37,032 nt of DNA from Fen-330 sp050008465 (GCA_050008465.1 JBEKMO010000053.1:1-37032); one strand, 5' to 3'; numbered from the stretch's first letter, positions 15,552 to 24,415 are shown. Numbers and translations are program-made. The notes: generated by a model from the letters alone, not told the origin.

Positions 15552-17870
15552 TTACGGCTGCACCCAACAAACGTGGATATTGGCCGTTCCGGTGAGGTCT
15601 TGACCCGTAAAGTTGCCACTAGAAAATGTGCCCACAAGCACGCCTTTAACCAAATCCGCTCCCGTCCCGTTTGGCCGTTTAGGGAACCCGCTTCCCTCGG
15701 TGTTTCCGGTCGCGGCAAACAGATTCTGCGATGCTGTGTAGTACGTGTCTTGTGTTCCGGTAGTCGCTCCCACCGAAAGCGTCAGACCCGTGATGGTGCC
15801 TGCAACCGTAGTCCATGTGCTTGCATGATCGACGGAAGCCCATGTCACCAGCGCTCCTGCTGGAAGGACACCTGTCTGGATGGTGAACCGAAACGGCGAG
15901 GCACCGGTAATCGTCACCGGAGTGCCGTCCGAGGTGCATGCTCCCGACGTGCAAGCGAGGGTGTAGTTGTGACAGGCCGCTACAGCGCCTCCTGGTGCCG
16001 CCGATATTCTGCCGTCAGGAGACATTACAAAGTTGCCTAAGAACTTCCCAGTAACAACGGGTGTAGTGGCAAAAGAGTTCGGACCTACAATGTTACCGTA
16101 ATTGGTGGACGTCCCAGCATAAAAGATAATATCCGCTACTGTGCACCCCACAAAGTAATTTCCACTGATCTGAACGCCGGTAACGTTCAAGTACGCACTT
16201 ATGCCATAGATTGCACCGCTACAGTTAATGTAGTTATTTCTTACTGATCCGCCATGCAGGTAAGCTCCCGACCCAAGTTCAATACAGAACTGCGAATTGG
16301 ATTCACAATAGTTTCCATCGAAAGTCAAGGCCGACCCGCCAACAGCGGTAACCCCGTAGTATTGGGACTCAAGCACGTTCCCAACAATCACTAGGTCAGA
16401 AAATGATTGAGCCTGGATGCCACCAAATGTACCGTTGCCAGCTATCCTGCTGTCTCTTATTACGTTGCCGTTGCTCCCCGCTCCCTCGTAGACGCCTCCG
16501 AGCACATTGTTCAGGATAATGCAATGCAGTATTCGTGCCGAGAAAGAGTTGGTGAAATAGAGACCGTATCCTCCGTTGTTTGAAAACTCAGCATTGTTCA
16601 GGATGATCTCTGTAGCGCTATCGGCGACCAGTCCATGACTGGACGCAGCGTTACCAATCACCGAGATATCACGGATGACGTTGTTATACGTGGAACCCCC
16701 GGCGACATCGATACCAACGCCCGTACCCGCGTTGTATACGGTGCTCGCCCCAATTCCGGCACCGACCAACTCGACATTGCCCCGATGCAGGAGGACTGGG
16801 GTGGCGTGGTTGTACGTTCCTGGAGGGAAGTAGACGCCGCCTCCATTCGTGGGCAAGGCAGCGATAGCCGCGTGAATTGCAGCAAGGTCGTCGTGATTGA
16901 CCGCTGCTCCCCCCGCAACGGTCGTGCTCGTGGCCGGAGTGATTGTCAACACCGCCCCAGCAACATTCGAGATTGTGCCAAGATACAATGCACCGGCAGG
17001 GCCAGCCCCAGCAATAGTAATGCCTTGACCCTTGGCGTATGTGGTGGCACTGGTCAGCGTCACGGAGGTAGCGGGAGCCGTAGTGGTGCCCACCGTAGTA
17101 GTCGCGGTGGTTGAGCCAGAGGCTCCGAACCCCATGACATTGAGCGCGCCGTTGGGCGAGTAGATCACGCTCGCTCCGATGGTTCCAATAGGCGCACCAG
17201 CGGGCAGCGTGGTCCCAACAGCTACGGACCTCCCCGTCACCGTCACGGTATCCGCGCCGTCGTCCGAGATCGCCGACTCCGCCAGCGTCCCGGCCGGAGA
17301 GACTTTCGGGATTGCGCCGGGGGTGGTGAGGGAGGGGGCGCCTTGCACCACGCTGGGAGGCATGTCCGCGGAGGCCAGGGAGTGGCACGAAAACGTGTGT
17401 GTCGACGTGGCGTACTGAAGCACTCCGCCGTTTGATACGCAGTCGGCCAGGGCGACCCACGAGCTCGTTGCAGACGCTGTAGTTACCAGCGTTTGATTGG
17501 CTGCTGAGTTCGTGGGGACCGAGGTTCCGTTGATCTTGGCCACGGTGGGGTTCGGATAGGACTCCGAAAGATCCCCGGCGGCAGGTCCGCTTGGTGCTCC
17601 GGCGCCGCCGGCGGGCATTTGCGTCCAGATATTGGCAGCCGTGCAGAAGTACAGATTCTGGCCCGCCGCCGCGTCCGTTCGAAAGAACTGCTCCCCGACG
17701 TTGCAGTTCGCCGGCAGACCCGTACCCGTCCTGACTGGTCTGGTCGACGCAGCGTTCCCAGCGTCCCAGTTGCCCGAGATAACCCTGCCACCGTTAATGG
17801 TGGTCTGGGCGGCCAGCCACAGCCCGCTCACCACCAGCAGAATGCTTGCCCTTCCAATCGGTGTCTTCAT
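15552..17870 (-). CDS. Secreted right-handed beta-helix (pectate-lyase-like) protein
   Basis: A 772-residue exported protein. The ATG at 17870 follows AAGGAG and opens a signal peptide (MKTPIGRASILLVVSGLWLAA). Residues about 60-200 contain a GDLSESYPNPTVAKINGTSV motif of the type common in tail-fibre and spike-like adhesins. From about 310 a pectate-lyase-like superhelix begins: DDLAAIHAAIAALPTNGGGV and YFPPGTY, then many short turns with Asn and Gly (VIRDSRIAGN, IVGNVLESQYYG, VRNNYINC). The C-terminal 120 residues are a separate beta-rich part rich in Thr and Gly. I see no certain catalytic residues. It could be a polysaccharide lyase, a surface adhesin or a spike. The helix-coding part (about 16.0-16.7 kb) looks lower in GC than its surroundings, a hint of transfer. 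The frame is open upstream to 18041, but that part lacks a signal. Confidence 0.8.
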   Translation of the reverse strand: MKTPIGRASILLVVSGLWLAAQTTINGGRVISGNWDAGNAASTRPVRTGTGLPANCNVGEQFFRTDAAAGQNLYFCTAANIWTQMPAGGAGAPSGPAAGDLSESYPNPTVAKINGTSVPTNSAANQTLVTTASATSSWVALADCVSNGGVLQYATSTHTFSCHSLASADMPPSVVQGAPSLTTPGAIPKVSPAGTLAESAISDDGADTVTVTGRSVAVGTTLPAGAPIGTIGASVIYSPNGALNVMGFGASGSTTATTTVGTTTAPATSVTLTSATTYAKGQGITIAGAGPAGALYLGTISNVAGAVLTITPATSTTVAGGAAVNHDDLAAIHAAIAALPTNGGGVYFPPGTYNHATPVLLHRGNVELVGAGIGASTVYNAGTGVGIDVAGGSTYNNVIRDISVIGNAASSHGLVADSATEIILNNAEFSNNGGYGLYFTNSFSARILHCIILNNVLGGVYEGAGSNGNVIRDSRIAGNGTFGGIQAQSFSDLVIVGNVLESQYYGVTAVGGSALTFDGNYCESNSQFCIELGSGAYLHGGSVRNNYINCSGAIYGISAYLNVTGVQISGNYFVGCTVADIIFYAGTSTNYGNIVGPNSFATTPVVTGKFLGNFVMSPDGRISAAPGGAVAACHNYTLACTSGACTSDGTPVTITGASPFRFTIQTGVLPAGALVTWASVDHASTWTTVAGTITGLTLSVGATTGTQDTYYTASQNLFAATGNTEGSGFPKRPNGTGADLVKGVLVGTFSSGNFTGQDLTGTANIHVCWVQP

Positions 17871-18083
17871 CCCCGCTCTCTCCTTGTGCCTTGTCGGCCC
17901 TGAGCCCCAGCCCCGCGAGTCATCGGCCGGGACCTTTGACCGGCCTGTCCCGGCGCTTGGGCGCCGGTTCAACCGCCCCAATGTTAGCATGCGCTCCGTC
18001 GATGTCAGGTGGGCAAGAATTAGGAACCTGCTCGTATGCAATTCAGAATAAAGAACAATCTGGATTGGCCCGTCGCTGGGACA

Positions 18084-18123
18084 CCGGTGACCGGAAAGCG
18101 GCGGCCAACCGGACGGTCACCGG
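18084..18123. repeat. Ten-base inverted repeat in a gene-free stretch
   Basis: CCGGTGACCG (18084-18093) is matched by CGGTCACCGG (18114-18123) across 20 bases. No T-run follows on either strand. The stretch 17871-18232 holds no gene I can support; this hairpin and the upstream region of the beta-helix gene are all I see in it. Confidence 0.6.
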
Positions 18124-18232
18124 ATGCTCAGCGCTCAGTGGCGCCCGCAATGATCTCAGCGGCGTGTTCCAGCCTCCGTCTCCGCGCGTCCTCGAACCGT
18201 GATTTCAGACGCAAAGCCGGCCTTTCCACCAG

Positions 18233-19318
18233 CTAACAGGAACCGACGGCCGCCGCTCCAGTCAGGATCAGGTTCTGCGGAAATGAGGTGAACACAGAAG
18301 GCGAGAACGAGTCGAGGAACAGCTCCTGCCACAGGTACAGTGAGTAGCTCAGGATTCCCACCGCCCTCAGAAACTGGGAATTGAGCAGCCTTCCCAGCAG
18401 GCCTGCTGGGAAACGAACAAAGTGATCGATGATCAGCGCGACACCGATGGTGGCACACGTCTGGCCAGCCGTGTAGAAGACAACCGGCCGCAGGAAATAC
18501 ACTCCGGCGCTGATCCGCAGTAATGCGGCCGGCAGCCCCAGAAATCCCCGAGACCGGTGCAGGTTCATGTACCAAGGCCTCTTTCCGAGCCAGTTGTACG
18601 CGCCCGCCATCACGCAGCCGGTCGCAAGCACGTCGGCAACCGCCTGGAACTCGCGCATGATCGCGCTCAGCCGGACCGACGGGCTGGTCTACGCCAGAGG
18701 CCCGTACCACATCCAGAGGCGGACCAGCGGCACGGCGAGAATCACGCCCGCGGCAGCCCGAATGGAACGCGTCGGGCCAAAGAGATAGAGCAATGTCGGC
18801 CACAGCAGGTAAAACTGCTCCTCGACCGCGAGCGACCAAATGTGATTGAGCTGCCGCGCGCGGACATGATGGTAGTTCATCGTATGGGTGGCCGCGTGAA
18901 GCAAGTCGCCCCGGCAGAGCACCACGGCGCCCGTGATTGCATGTATCGCGATCGCTGCCCAACATACCCAGAAGGCAGGGGGAATGCGTAGCGTTCTCCG
19001 TAGATAGAATGCCCGCAGTGAAATCCGGCCCGTCTTGTCATGCTCATTCAACAGCAGGGTCGTGATCAGAAAGCGCGAGTTGACGAAGAAGAACCTGACC
19101 CCGAAGTTGCCGAAGTGCCCCAGAACGTGGCTGAAGTACCCGGCGAACGGGAAGTTCCGCGTCGCCGCCATGTGGCCCACCACCACCAGGAGAATCGACG
19201 CGCCGCGCAGCCCATCCAGCGACGGGATGCGGCTAGGCAGCAGGGGCGCAACCTTAGAGCGGTCGGCCGTCCCTTGGCGCGCTCCCCCCGTTCCTGCCGC
19301 GGCTGCGTCGTCAGGCAT
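18233..19318 (-). pseudogene. Acyltransferase family 3 membrane protein with in-frame amber stop
   Basis: The frame reads as one acyltransferase-3 protein of about 361 codons that would acylate a surface sugar at the membrane. N-terminal part: SLDGLRGASILLVVVGHMAA with the catalytic His, FLITTLLLNEHDKTG, FYLRRTLRI, and HIWSLAVEEQFYLLWPTLL. It is cut by a TAG at 18689-18691 after YGPLA, and the same frame continues TSPSVRLSAIMREFQ to the usual C-terminal helices. A C-to-T change of a Gln codon would create this stop. A second sign of decay is FFVNSRFLI where the family has FFVISGFLI. The ATG at 19318 overlaps the stop of the upstream O-antigen-ligase remnant by eight bases. It is probably inactive, unless the stop is a sequencing error. 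Confidence 0.75.
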
Positions 19319-20066
19319 GCGGTGTCGGCCCAGTCTCGCTGACAGACAGCCGGGCGAAAGCGCGCTCCAGCGAGAGCACCAGCCCAGCCAGCACTGGCCG
19401 GTGGATACCGTACGCCACACTGCCAAAGACCGCGCACACGCTGTACGCCACACCCGACAGCAGCAGGCAGAGCGCCATCAGGTAGTACGCGCGCCAAGCC
19501 GGAACCTGCCGCGCCACCTTTCGCAACTGGTTGGCGCGCCCCAGACAGTACAACACCAACCCGGCAAACATCGCCCCGCCGGCGATGCCACATTCACTCG
19601 ACATCTGCGTGTACGCGTTATGCGATGCCGAGTATCCTTGCTTCGCGGCATCCGTGTTCGAGAAATTGCCGGGACCGGCCCCGAAAACTGGGTGGCGCGC
19701 CGTAACCTCAAGGCTTTTCAGCAGCAATTGCCAGCGGCCCTCGGTCGATGCCACCGCCGCCGCTATGTCGTCGCTCTCTACCACGTCGTTGTCGGAGACC
19801 ATGGTCTGGTACCGTTCCTGCATCTCCTGTGGGAGGAAAGTCAGGACGACGAACGCCGCCACTGGTGTCCCCACCATCAGGCACAGCCGCGCTCGGCCTC
19901 GCATGACCACCATGGCCACCAACAGCCTTACCCCCATCGCGATCAGGCCCATTCTGGATCCCGTGCGAAGCGACAACACGACCGCCAAGACCGCCACCCC
20001 GGCCATGAGGAGCCGAGTCCCCCGCTTGTGCCCGCGGTCCGACACGTACCACACGCAGAACGGCAA
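19311..20066 (-). pseudogene. C-terminal part of an O-antigen ligase / polymerase-like protein
   Basis: About 251 codons of a polytopic membrane protein of the O-antigen ligase (Wzy_C) type, which joins or polymerises surface polysaccharide units. It contains LPFCVWYVSDRGHKRG, hydrophobic helices, SLRTGSRMGLIA, the periplasmic-loop motif VTARHPVFGAGPGNF followed by SASHNAYTQMSSECGIAGG, and three C-terminal helices. Full family members have roughly 400-500 residues; the first half, with about six helices, is absent. No proper start codon is seen (only a TTG at 20066 with no ribosome-binding site). The frame is closed by a TGA near 20084, directly after which another gene fragment runs in a different frame. 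I conclude that the 5' half was lost at a junction. Confidence 0.75.
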
Positions 20067-20265
20067 GCCAATCCGCCGAACGAATCACGCGCGGAACAAA
20101 CGGCTGAAACTCCGGGTTCACGCACCCTGGGCAACGCAGAGAGCAACCCTGCACCCACAAAACGAAGCGCCGGCCAGGGCCGGCCACCGACGAGCGGGCC
20201 TTGAGCGCAGCGACGTTCAACTGAACGCTTATATCATTCCGGCCGTGCCTAAGCAATTCGCGCAC
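20057..20265 (-). pseudogene. N-terminal fragment of a radical-SAM / 4Fe-4S single-cluster activase-like protein
   Basis: Starting from a GTG at 20265 the frame reads, within the first 60 residues, ISVQLNVAALKARSSVAGPG and VLWVQGCSLRCPGCVNPEFQ. C41, C45 and C48 form the Cys-x3-Cys-x2-Cys iron-sulfur motif of radical-SAM proteins of the NrdG-like activase kind. After about residue 60-70 the homology stops, and the frame continues as Gly/Arg-rich nonsense across the O-antigen-ligase sequence, which lies in another frame. The remaining radical-SAM domain (normally about 150 or more further residues) is missing. The fragment is divergent from the 863-residue unknown protein, only 13 bases apart, so it may once have been its partner. 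Confidence 0.65.
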
Positions 20266-20270
20266 AACCT

Positions 20271-20302
20271 GTGAAAGAATGCCGGTGTGGGCATTCTTTC
20301 AC
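20271..20302. promoter_or_regulatory. Perfect 13-bp hairpin over a start codon
   Basis: GTGAAAGAATGCC (20271-20283) is followed by a 6-base loop GGTGTG (20284-20289) and the exact reverse complement GGCATTCTTTCAC (20290-20302). The left arm contains the predicted ATG (20279) of the 863-residue protein. The hairpin lies five bases from the start of the divergent radical-SAM fragment. It could be an operator for both directions or an RNA structure that hides the start codon. Confidence 0.85.
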
Positions 20303-22870
20303 GCCTTCGGGCTCATGCGTCCTAGCGGGGAGTACGAAGCGCGGCGGCGCCCGGGCTTCAGCAAAGGAGAACGGCGCGCCGGCGCCGCCGATATCGAGCG
20401 GCGCACCGCCTGGCTCGCCTGGCCGCTGGTGGACTGGCCGGGCTCCTTCACGCACCCTCCGTGGCCCCGGGAAATCGTCTATCGCCCCGCTGCCTGCCTG
20501 ATCGCGGAAAAGTTGTCGCGGCTGCCTGCGGAGCGATACGCGGTGCGGCTGGAATACAACGCTCTCAATCCCACCGTCCCCGAAATTGCGGCGGTCTCGC
20601 GCCCGCTCATCGCCGATACCCTGTCCGCGCTCGGGGCGGCTCGAAAATATCCCAAGGAACTGCCCCCTCGCGTGGGCGATCTCGCGGCCTGGCGCCAGAA
20701 GCTCGAGCAGCGGCTGAAGGCCATCTCGGCGGAGCCGGCTCCCGGGCTGGCGCTTCCCAAGGCGATCCCGGACGCGGCCGCGGCGGAATATGCCTGGGCA
20801 TCCGGACAACCCGCCTCCCTCATCCCCTTCTATCCCCTCCCCAGAGACGCCGGAAGAGTGTTTGCCGGCCTGGTGGGGCGCGCCAGCGCGTTCGCCGATC
20901 CGCCGGCCGCCGTTGCCTACGCGCTGGCTTGGCTGAGCGCCTGCGCCCAGGTGTTTCGCAAGAAAGGCGCCGCGCTCGAGACCGCCGTCGCCTCGCTTCA
21001 ATCCTGGCTGGGCGAGACCGGGTGGGTGAGAGCCAACGTCGAGGCCCTGCTGGAAAGCTTGGCCGAACGCGGTCCGGAGTTGTTGGCCGGCGCCGGCAGC
21101 GACTGGGACGCCTTCGTCGCCTCGAGTGGAATCCTGGGGAGGCTGGAGGACCTGAGCGCGGACGAGCGGCGCCGGCTTTTCACTCACCGCCTCTTTAGCG
21201 AAGCTACGCACGTGGCGCGTCGCGGCCCCGCCGCCCTGCACGCGCTCTTCGCGCTCCCCGAAAAATGGCTGGCCCTGAATGCCGAGCAGGATCTGCCATT
21301 CCTGTGGCCCAACCTGCTGAAGTTGACCAGCCGCACCCTCGTTCGTCGTCTTCTGGACTGGCTCGATACCGTGCCGCCCGAACATGCCGGGCAGGCCTTG
21401 CGGCTTCTGGATGACGTGCTCTGGGGAGTGACGGACGTGGTGGCGCCCAAACAGGCCGCCGTCCGCCAAGGGTTGCTCGAGCGTCACCCCTGGATTTGCG
21501 AAGAGCTGTTGGCATCCGCCTCCCGCTCCCGCCGCGAGTGGCTCCTCCTGTTCGACGTGCTCCGCCTCCGCGAGAAGCACAGCGGCGAAGCCCGCGTGCG
21601 GACGCTGGTGCGCTCCGTGCTGAGCGACCCCGCCCGCTTCGACTGGGCCGACTTCGAGCTCTCCGCCGAGTTGTCCCCCAACGACGATGAGGCGTTCCTC
21701 AGATTGCTGGAGCTCTCCGCCAAGTGCGAAGGTCCTGGCGATCCGTCGAAAGGCTGGAAGTTCCTCCGCGCGTTCCCGGATGCGCGGCAATTCCTGTCCG
21801 AGTGCGCTGGGAGCCGCTACCTGGCGGGGCGGGCCTGGAAGATCCTGGCGCGGCTGGATCTCGCCCTGCGACTGCAATCGCGCATCGCCATCGAGCAGTG
21901 GCTGTCCGCCTGGCAAGCTCCCGCGGCGGGCTCGGGCCTCTCGCTGGTAGCCGCGTATCGCACCCTGGCGGGAGAACCAGAACCTCTGCCCAAGACGATT
22001 ACCGCGCTGCTGGGATACTCAGAGGCGCGGCGGAGGGAACTCGAGACCTTGCGGGGGCTCGAGCGGAGCGGTGCGCTTCCCATGGCGGCGCAGCCGCGGC
22101 TCAGGCGCCTGGAGGCCCAGGATGCGGTCGTAAGCGCCCGAAAGGTCGAGCGCGCCTGCCGGAAGGAACTGGGCTCGGCGAAGCTGGCCGCCCTCGAGGC
22201 CGGCCTGCGTCAGGTGATCTCGGGCCACTGGGAGAGGCTCGGCTTGCCGCCCAACCTCGACGGTCCCGATTGGGAGAACGCGCTGCACCTCTATGCGGGC
22301 CTGCGCGCCAATCGCCGGATTCTGAAAACGCTGCTCGCCGAAGAGGCGCGCGGCAATCGCGACTGGATTCGCAAGCACCCCGCCAACGCCGCCTGGATCG
22401 CACGCATGGACGCCGCCGGCGTGAACACCGCCATTTGGCTCGGCGAGCGCGAGGAGATCCATGAAATCGAAGGCGCCGTGTGGACGGTGTATTTGGAAAC
22501 CAATCCCCTTCGCGTGCTCCAGATGGGCAACCTGTTCTCGACCTGCCTAAGCGCTGGCGGTTCCTACGCCTTCTCGACAGTGGCCAACGCCGTCGAGGTG
22601 AACAAGCGGGTCCTCTATATCCGGGATCGCAGCGGAGCGATCGTCGGGCGCCGCTTGATCGCCCTGGGCGGGCCGAAACCCACGCTCATCGGATTCCGCC
22701 CCTACGGAGCCTCTCCGTGGGTGAAGATCGTCTCCGACCAGTTCTGTCTGCGTCTCGCCAATAGCATCGGAGCGGAGGTCACCGCCGACTCCGACCTTCT
22801 CGATGCCGTGTCGGAATCGCTCTCGCTATTCGCCAAATGGTACAACGACGGCCCGCACCCCTTCGCCTGA
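20279..22870 (+). CDS. Large protein of unknown function with conserved C-terminal module
   Basis: An 863-residue protein with no signal peptide or membrane helix, so cytoplasmic. Residues about 1-130 form a mixed domain with several Trp (AWLAWPLVDWPGSF). The long middle (about 130-700) is almost all helix, rich in Leu, Ala, Arg and Glu, and looks like a HEAT/ARM-type solenoid. The last 130 residues differ: a beta-rich segment VYLETNPLRVLQMGNLFSTC, then LSAGGSYAFSTVANAVEVNK, RVLYIRDRSGAIVGRRLIAL and a helical end. This block has the feel of a real domain with an invariant-looking Cys and Asn-Ala-x-x-x-Asn-Lys, but I cannot name it. The start is uncertain: the ATG at 20279 sits inside a perfect hairpin and has no clear ribosome-binding site; an ATG at 20315 is an alternative. 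Confidence 0.75.
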   Translation: MPVWAFFHAFGLMRPSGEYEARRRPGFSKGERRAGAADIERRTAWLAWPLVDWPGSFTHPPWPREIVYRPAACLIAEKLSRLPAERYAVRLEYNALNPTVPEIAAVSRPLIADTLSALGAARKYPKELPPRVGDLAAWRQKLEQRLKAISAEPAPGLALPKAIPDAAAAEYAWASGQPASLIPFYPLPRDAGRVFAGLVGRASAFADPPAAVAYALAWLSACAQVFRKKGAALETAVASLQSWLGETGWVRANVEALLESLAERGPELLAGAGSDWDAFVASSGILGRLEDLSADERRRLFTHRLFSEATHVARRGPAALHALFALPEKWLALNAEQDLPFLWPNLLKLTSRTLVRRLLDWLDTVPPEHAGQALRLLDDVLWGVTDVVAPKQAAVRQGLLERHPWICEELLASASRSRREWLLLFDVLRLREKHSGEARVRTLVRSVLSDPARFDWADFELSAELSPNDDEAFLRLLELSAKCEGPGDPSKGWKFLRAFPDARQFLSECAGSRYLAGRAWKILARLDLALRLQSRIAIEQWLSAWQAPAAGSGLSLVAAYRTLAGEPEPLPKTITALLGYSEARRRELETLRGLERSGALPMAAQPRLRRLEAQDAVVSARKVERACRKELGSAKLAALEAGLRQVISGHWERLGLPPNLDGPDWENALHLYAGLRANRRILKTLLAEEARGNRDWIRKHPANAAWIARMDAAGVNTAIWLGEREEIHEIEGAVWTVYLETNPLRVLQMGNLFSTCLSAGGSYAFSTVANAVEVNKRVLYIRDRSGAIVGRRLIALGGPKPTLIGFRPYGASPWVKIVSDQFCLRLANSIGAEVTADSDLLDAVSESLSLFAKWYNDGPHPFA

Positions 22871-22883
22871 TTCGGGGACAGCG

Positions 22884-23342
22884 CTACTTGCCCATGAAGT
22901 CCACGGTGTTGGTTCCGTACTGCCGGACCTTGAAATAGGCGGCTTCCCACTCCTGGTGGTACGGGTGGGCGCCATAGGTTTTCAGTGCGGCCTCGTCGGC
23001 CATCTCCATGCACACGCCGAACTGGCGGACCACCCGCGTGATCGGGCCAGTTGCAGTCCCGTCGGCGGCCAGTTTCTTTCTGGTCTCAGCGTCCGCGGTG
23101 GCGAGCATCGTCAGCGGGCGGGAGAGTTTGCCGTACCACACCCGGCTCACCCCCGGAATCTTGTTGGGCAATTCGTCGGTGGCCTTGAAGAAGGCCTGCC
23201 AGTCGGCGTCGGTGGCGCTCTCGACGGCGGTGAAATAGAAGCAGTGCATCAGCTTCTTTTCGCCGGCCGAGACGATTCCGGCGAATAGAAACAGGCACGC
23301 AACGCAAATCGCAACGCGGGAAACCCCGAACGGCATTCGCAT
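22884..23342 (-). CDS. Exported Dabb (stress-responsive A/B barrel) domain protein
   Basis: A 152-residue protein with a signal peptide (MRMPFGVSRVAICVACLFLF, cleavage near SAGEKK). The mature part is one dimeric alpha/beta-barrel (Dabb) domain: LMHCFYFTAVES as the first strand, an ELPNKIPGVSRVWYGK segment, and the closing YGAHPYHQEWEAAYFKVRQY with its conserved His residues, followed by a GTNTVDF end. Dabb domains usually act in the cytoplasm as small enzymes or binding proteins. Export is unusual and is shared with the two genes upstream. It lies 41 bases after the dehydrogenase gene on the same strand and is probably the last gene of that operon. Activity unknown. Confidence 0.85.
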   Translation of the reverse strand: MRMPFGVSRVAICVACLFLFAGIVSAGEKKLMHCFYFTAVESATDADWQAFFKATDELPNKIPGVSRVWYGKLSRPLTMLATADAETRKKLAADGTATGPITRVVRQFGVCMEMADEAALKTYGAHPYHQEWEAAYFKVRQYGTNTVDFMGK

Positions 23343-23383
23343 AGATCCTCCGGACTGCTCACGATTCTAGCAGGCTGTGGCCC

Positions 23384-24415
23384 TCAGTAGCCCTTCTCCT
23401 TGTCCACCACGTTCAGCAGCGGCTCGCCGGCCGCGAAGCGGCGCAGATTCTCTTTGTAGAGCGCGAGGTAACGCGCATGCTCTCCATCCGAGCGGCCCGC
23501 GATGTGCGGCGTGAGGATCACGTTCTCGAGCTTCCACAGCGGGTGCCCCTTGGGCAGCGGCTCCGGATCGGTGACATCCAGGCCCGCTCCCGCCAAGTGC
23601 CCGCTCTGGAGCGCATTCGCCAGCGCAACGGCATCGTACAGCTTGCCGCGCGAGACCGCGATGAAGTAGCTGCCCTGCTTCATCCGCCCGAACTGTTTCG
23701 CGCCGAACATCTTCTCGGACTGCGCGGTGTGCGGCGCCGCGACGAAAACCACGTCCGCCTCCGGCAGCACCGCCTCCAGCCGGTCGGGCGGGACCGACTT
23801 CTGGAGATACGGCACGTAGGGCATGTCGCGCGGATCCACCCCAATCACCCGCATCCCGAACGCCTGCGCCCGCACCGCGATCTGGGTCCCGATGCCGCCC
23901 ACCCCGGCCACCACCGCCGTCTTGCCTTGCAGCTCGATGGGCGCGTAGGCCCGCGGCGTCCACTCCTCCGACGGTCGCCGCGCAATGCTGCGGTTCAACT
24001 GCCGCGTGAGCGCCAGCAGCAGGGCGAACGCGTGGTCCGCGATCTCAGGCCCCTGTAAGATCTTGCAGTTGGTCAACGTGATCTTGCTGTTCTTCAACTC
24101 CGGAGTAAGATACTGCTCCACGCCCGCCGATCCAACCTGTACCCACTTCAGTTTCTTCGCGGCGCGGATCATCTCCGGAGTGATGTTCCCGATGACGCCG
24201 TCGGCGTCCACCAGTTCGGACATCAGGCGGTCTTTGTCGAACGGAACCAGGTTGATGCCCGGCGCCGCGGCGCGCAACTCCGCGATTTCGGCCCGGCCGA
24301 GCAGCGAGTAGTAGGGTCCCGGACTGGTGATCACGACCTTCTTGGCCTCCGCCGCCAGCAGAATCCCCGTCGTCAGCACAGGCAGCGCCAGGCGAAACCT
24401 CGTCCTCATTCTCAT
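23384..24415 (-). CDS. D-2-hydroxyacid dehydrogenase with an N-terminal signal peptide
   Basis: A 343-residue member of the D-isomer-specific 2-hydroxyacid dehydrogenase family, which reduces 2-oxoacids with NAD(P)H or runs the reverse reaction. The nucleotide site is VAGVGGIGTQIAVRAQAFGM with the Asp in VIGVDPRD. Catalytic residues are Arg in VSRGKLYD, Glu in DVTDPEPLP and His in LTPHIAGRSD. The first 24 residues (MRMRTRFRLALPVLTTGILL then AAEA) form a convincing signal peptide. An NAD-dependent enzyme outside the cytoplasm is odd because free NAD is scarce there; cofactor may be carried tightly, or the peptide may act only as an anchor. The gene lies 21 bases downstream of the aldolase gene, so the two are co-transcribed. 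The true substrate is unknown. Confidence 0.88.
   Translation of the reverse strand: MRMRTRFRLALPVLTTGILLAAEAKKVVITSPGPYYSLLGRAEIAELRAAAPGINLVPFDKDRLMSELVDADGVIGNITPEMIRAAKKLKWVQVGSAGVEQYLTPELKNSKITLTNCKILQGPEIADHAFALLLALTRQLNRSIARRPSEEWTPRAYAPIELQGKTAVVAGVGGIGTQIAVRAQAFGMRVIGVDPRDMPYVPYLQKSVPPDRLEAVLPEADVVFVAAPHTAQSEKMFGAKQFGRMKQGSYFIAVSRGKLYDAVALANALQSGHLAGAGLDVTDPEPLPKGHPLWKLENVILTPHIAGRSDGEHARYLALYKENLRRFAAGEPLLNVVDKEKGY

Noticed and set aside
15552..17870. Prophage tail spike as explanation for the beta-helix gene
   Set aside because: No other phage genes (terminase, portal, capsid, lysis, integrase) are in the window, and the protein has a Sec signal peptide.
20271..20501. A GTG-started 76-codon ORF beginning MKECRCGHSF, looking like a zinc ribbon
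   Set aside because: The Cys-rich start comes from the hairpin sequence. The rest is Pro/Gly/Arg-rich shadow of the 863-residue frame, and there is no second Cys pair.
20249..21916. 555-codon open frame on the minus strand
   Set aside because: Shadow of the 863-residue protein; composition is Gly/Gln/Arg-rich without any motif.
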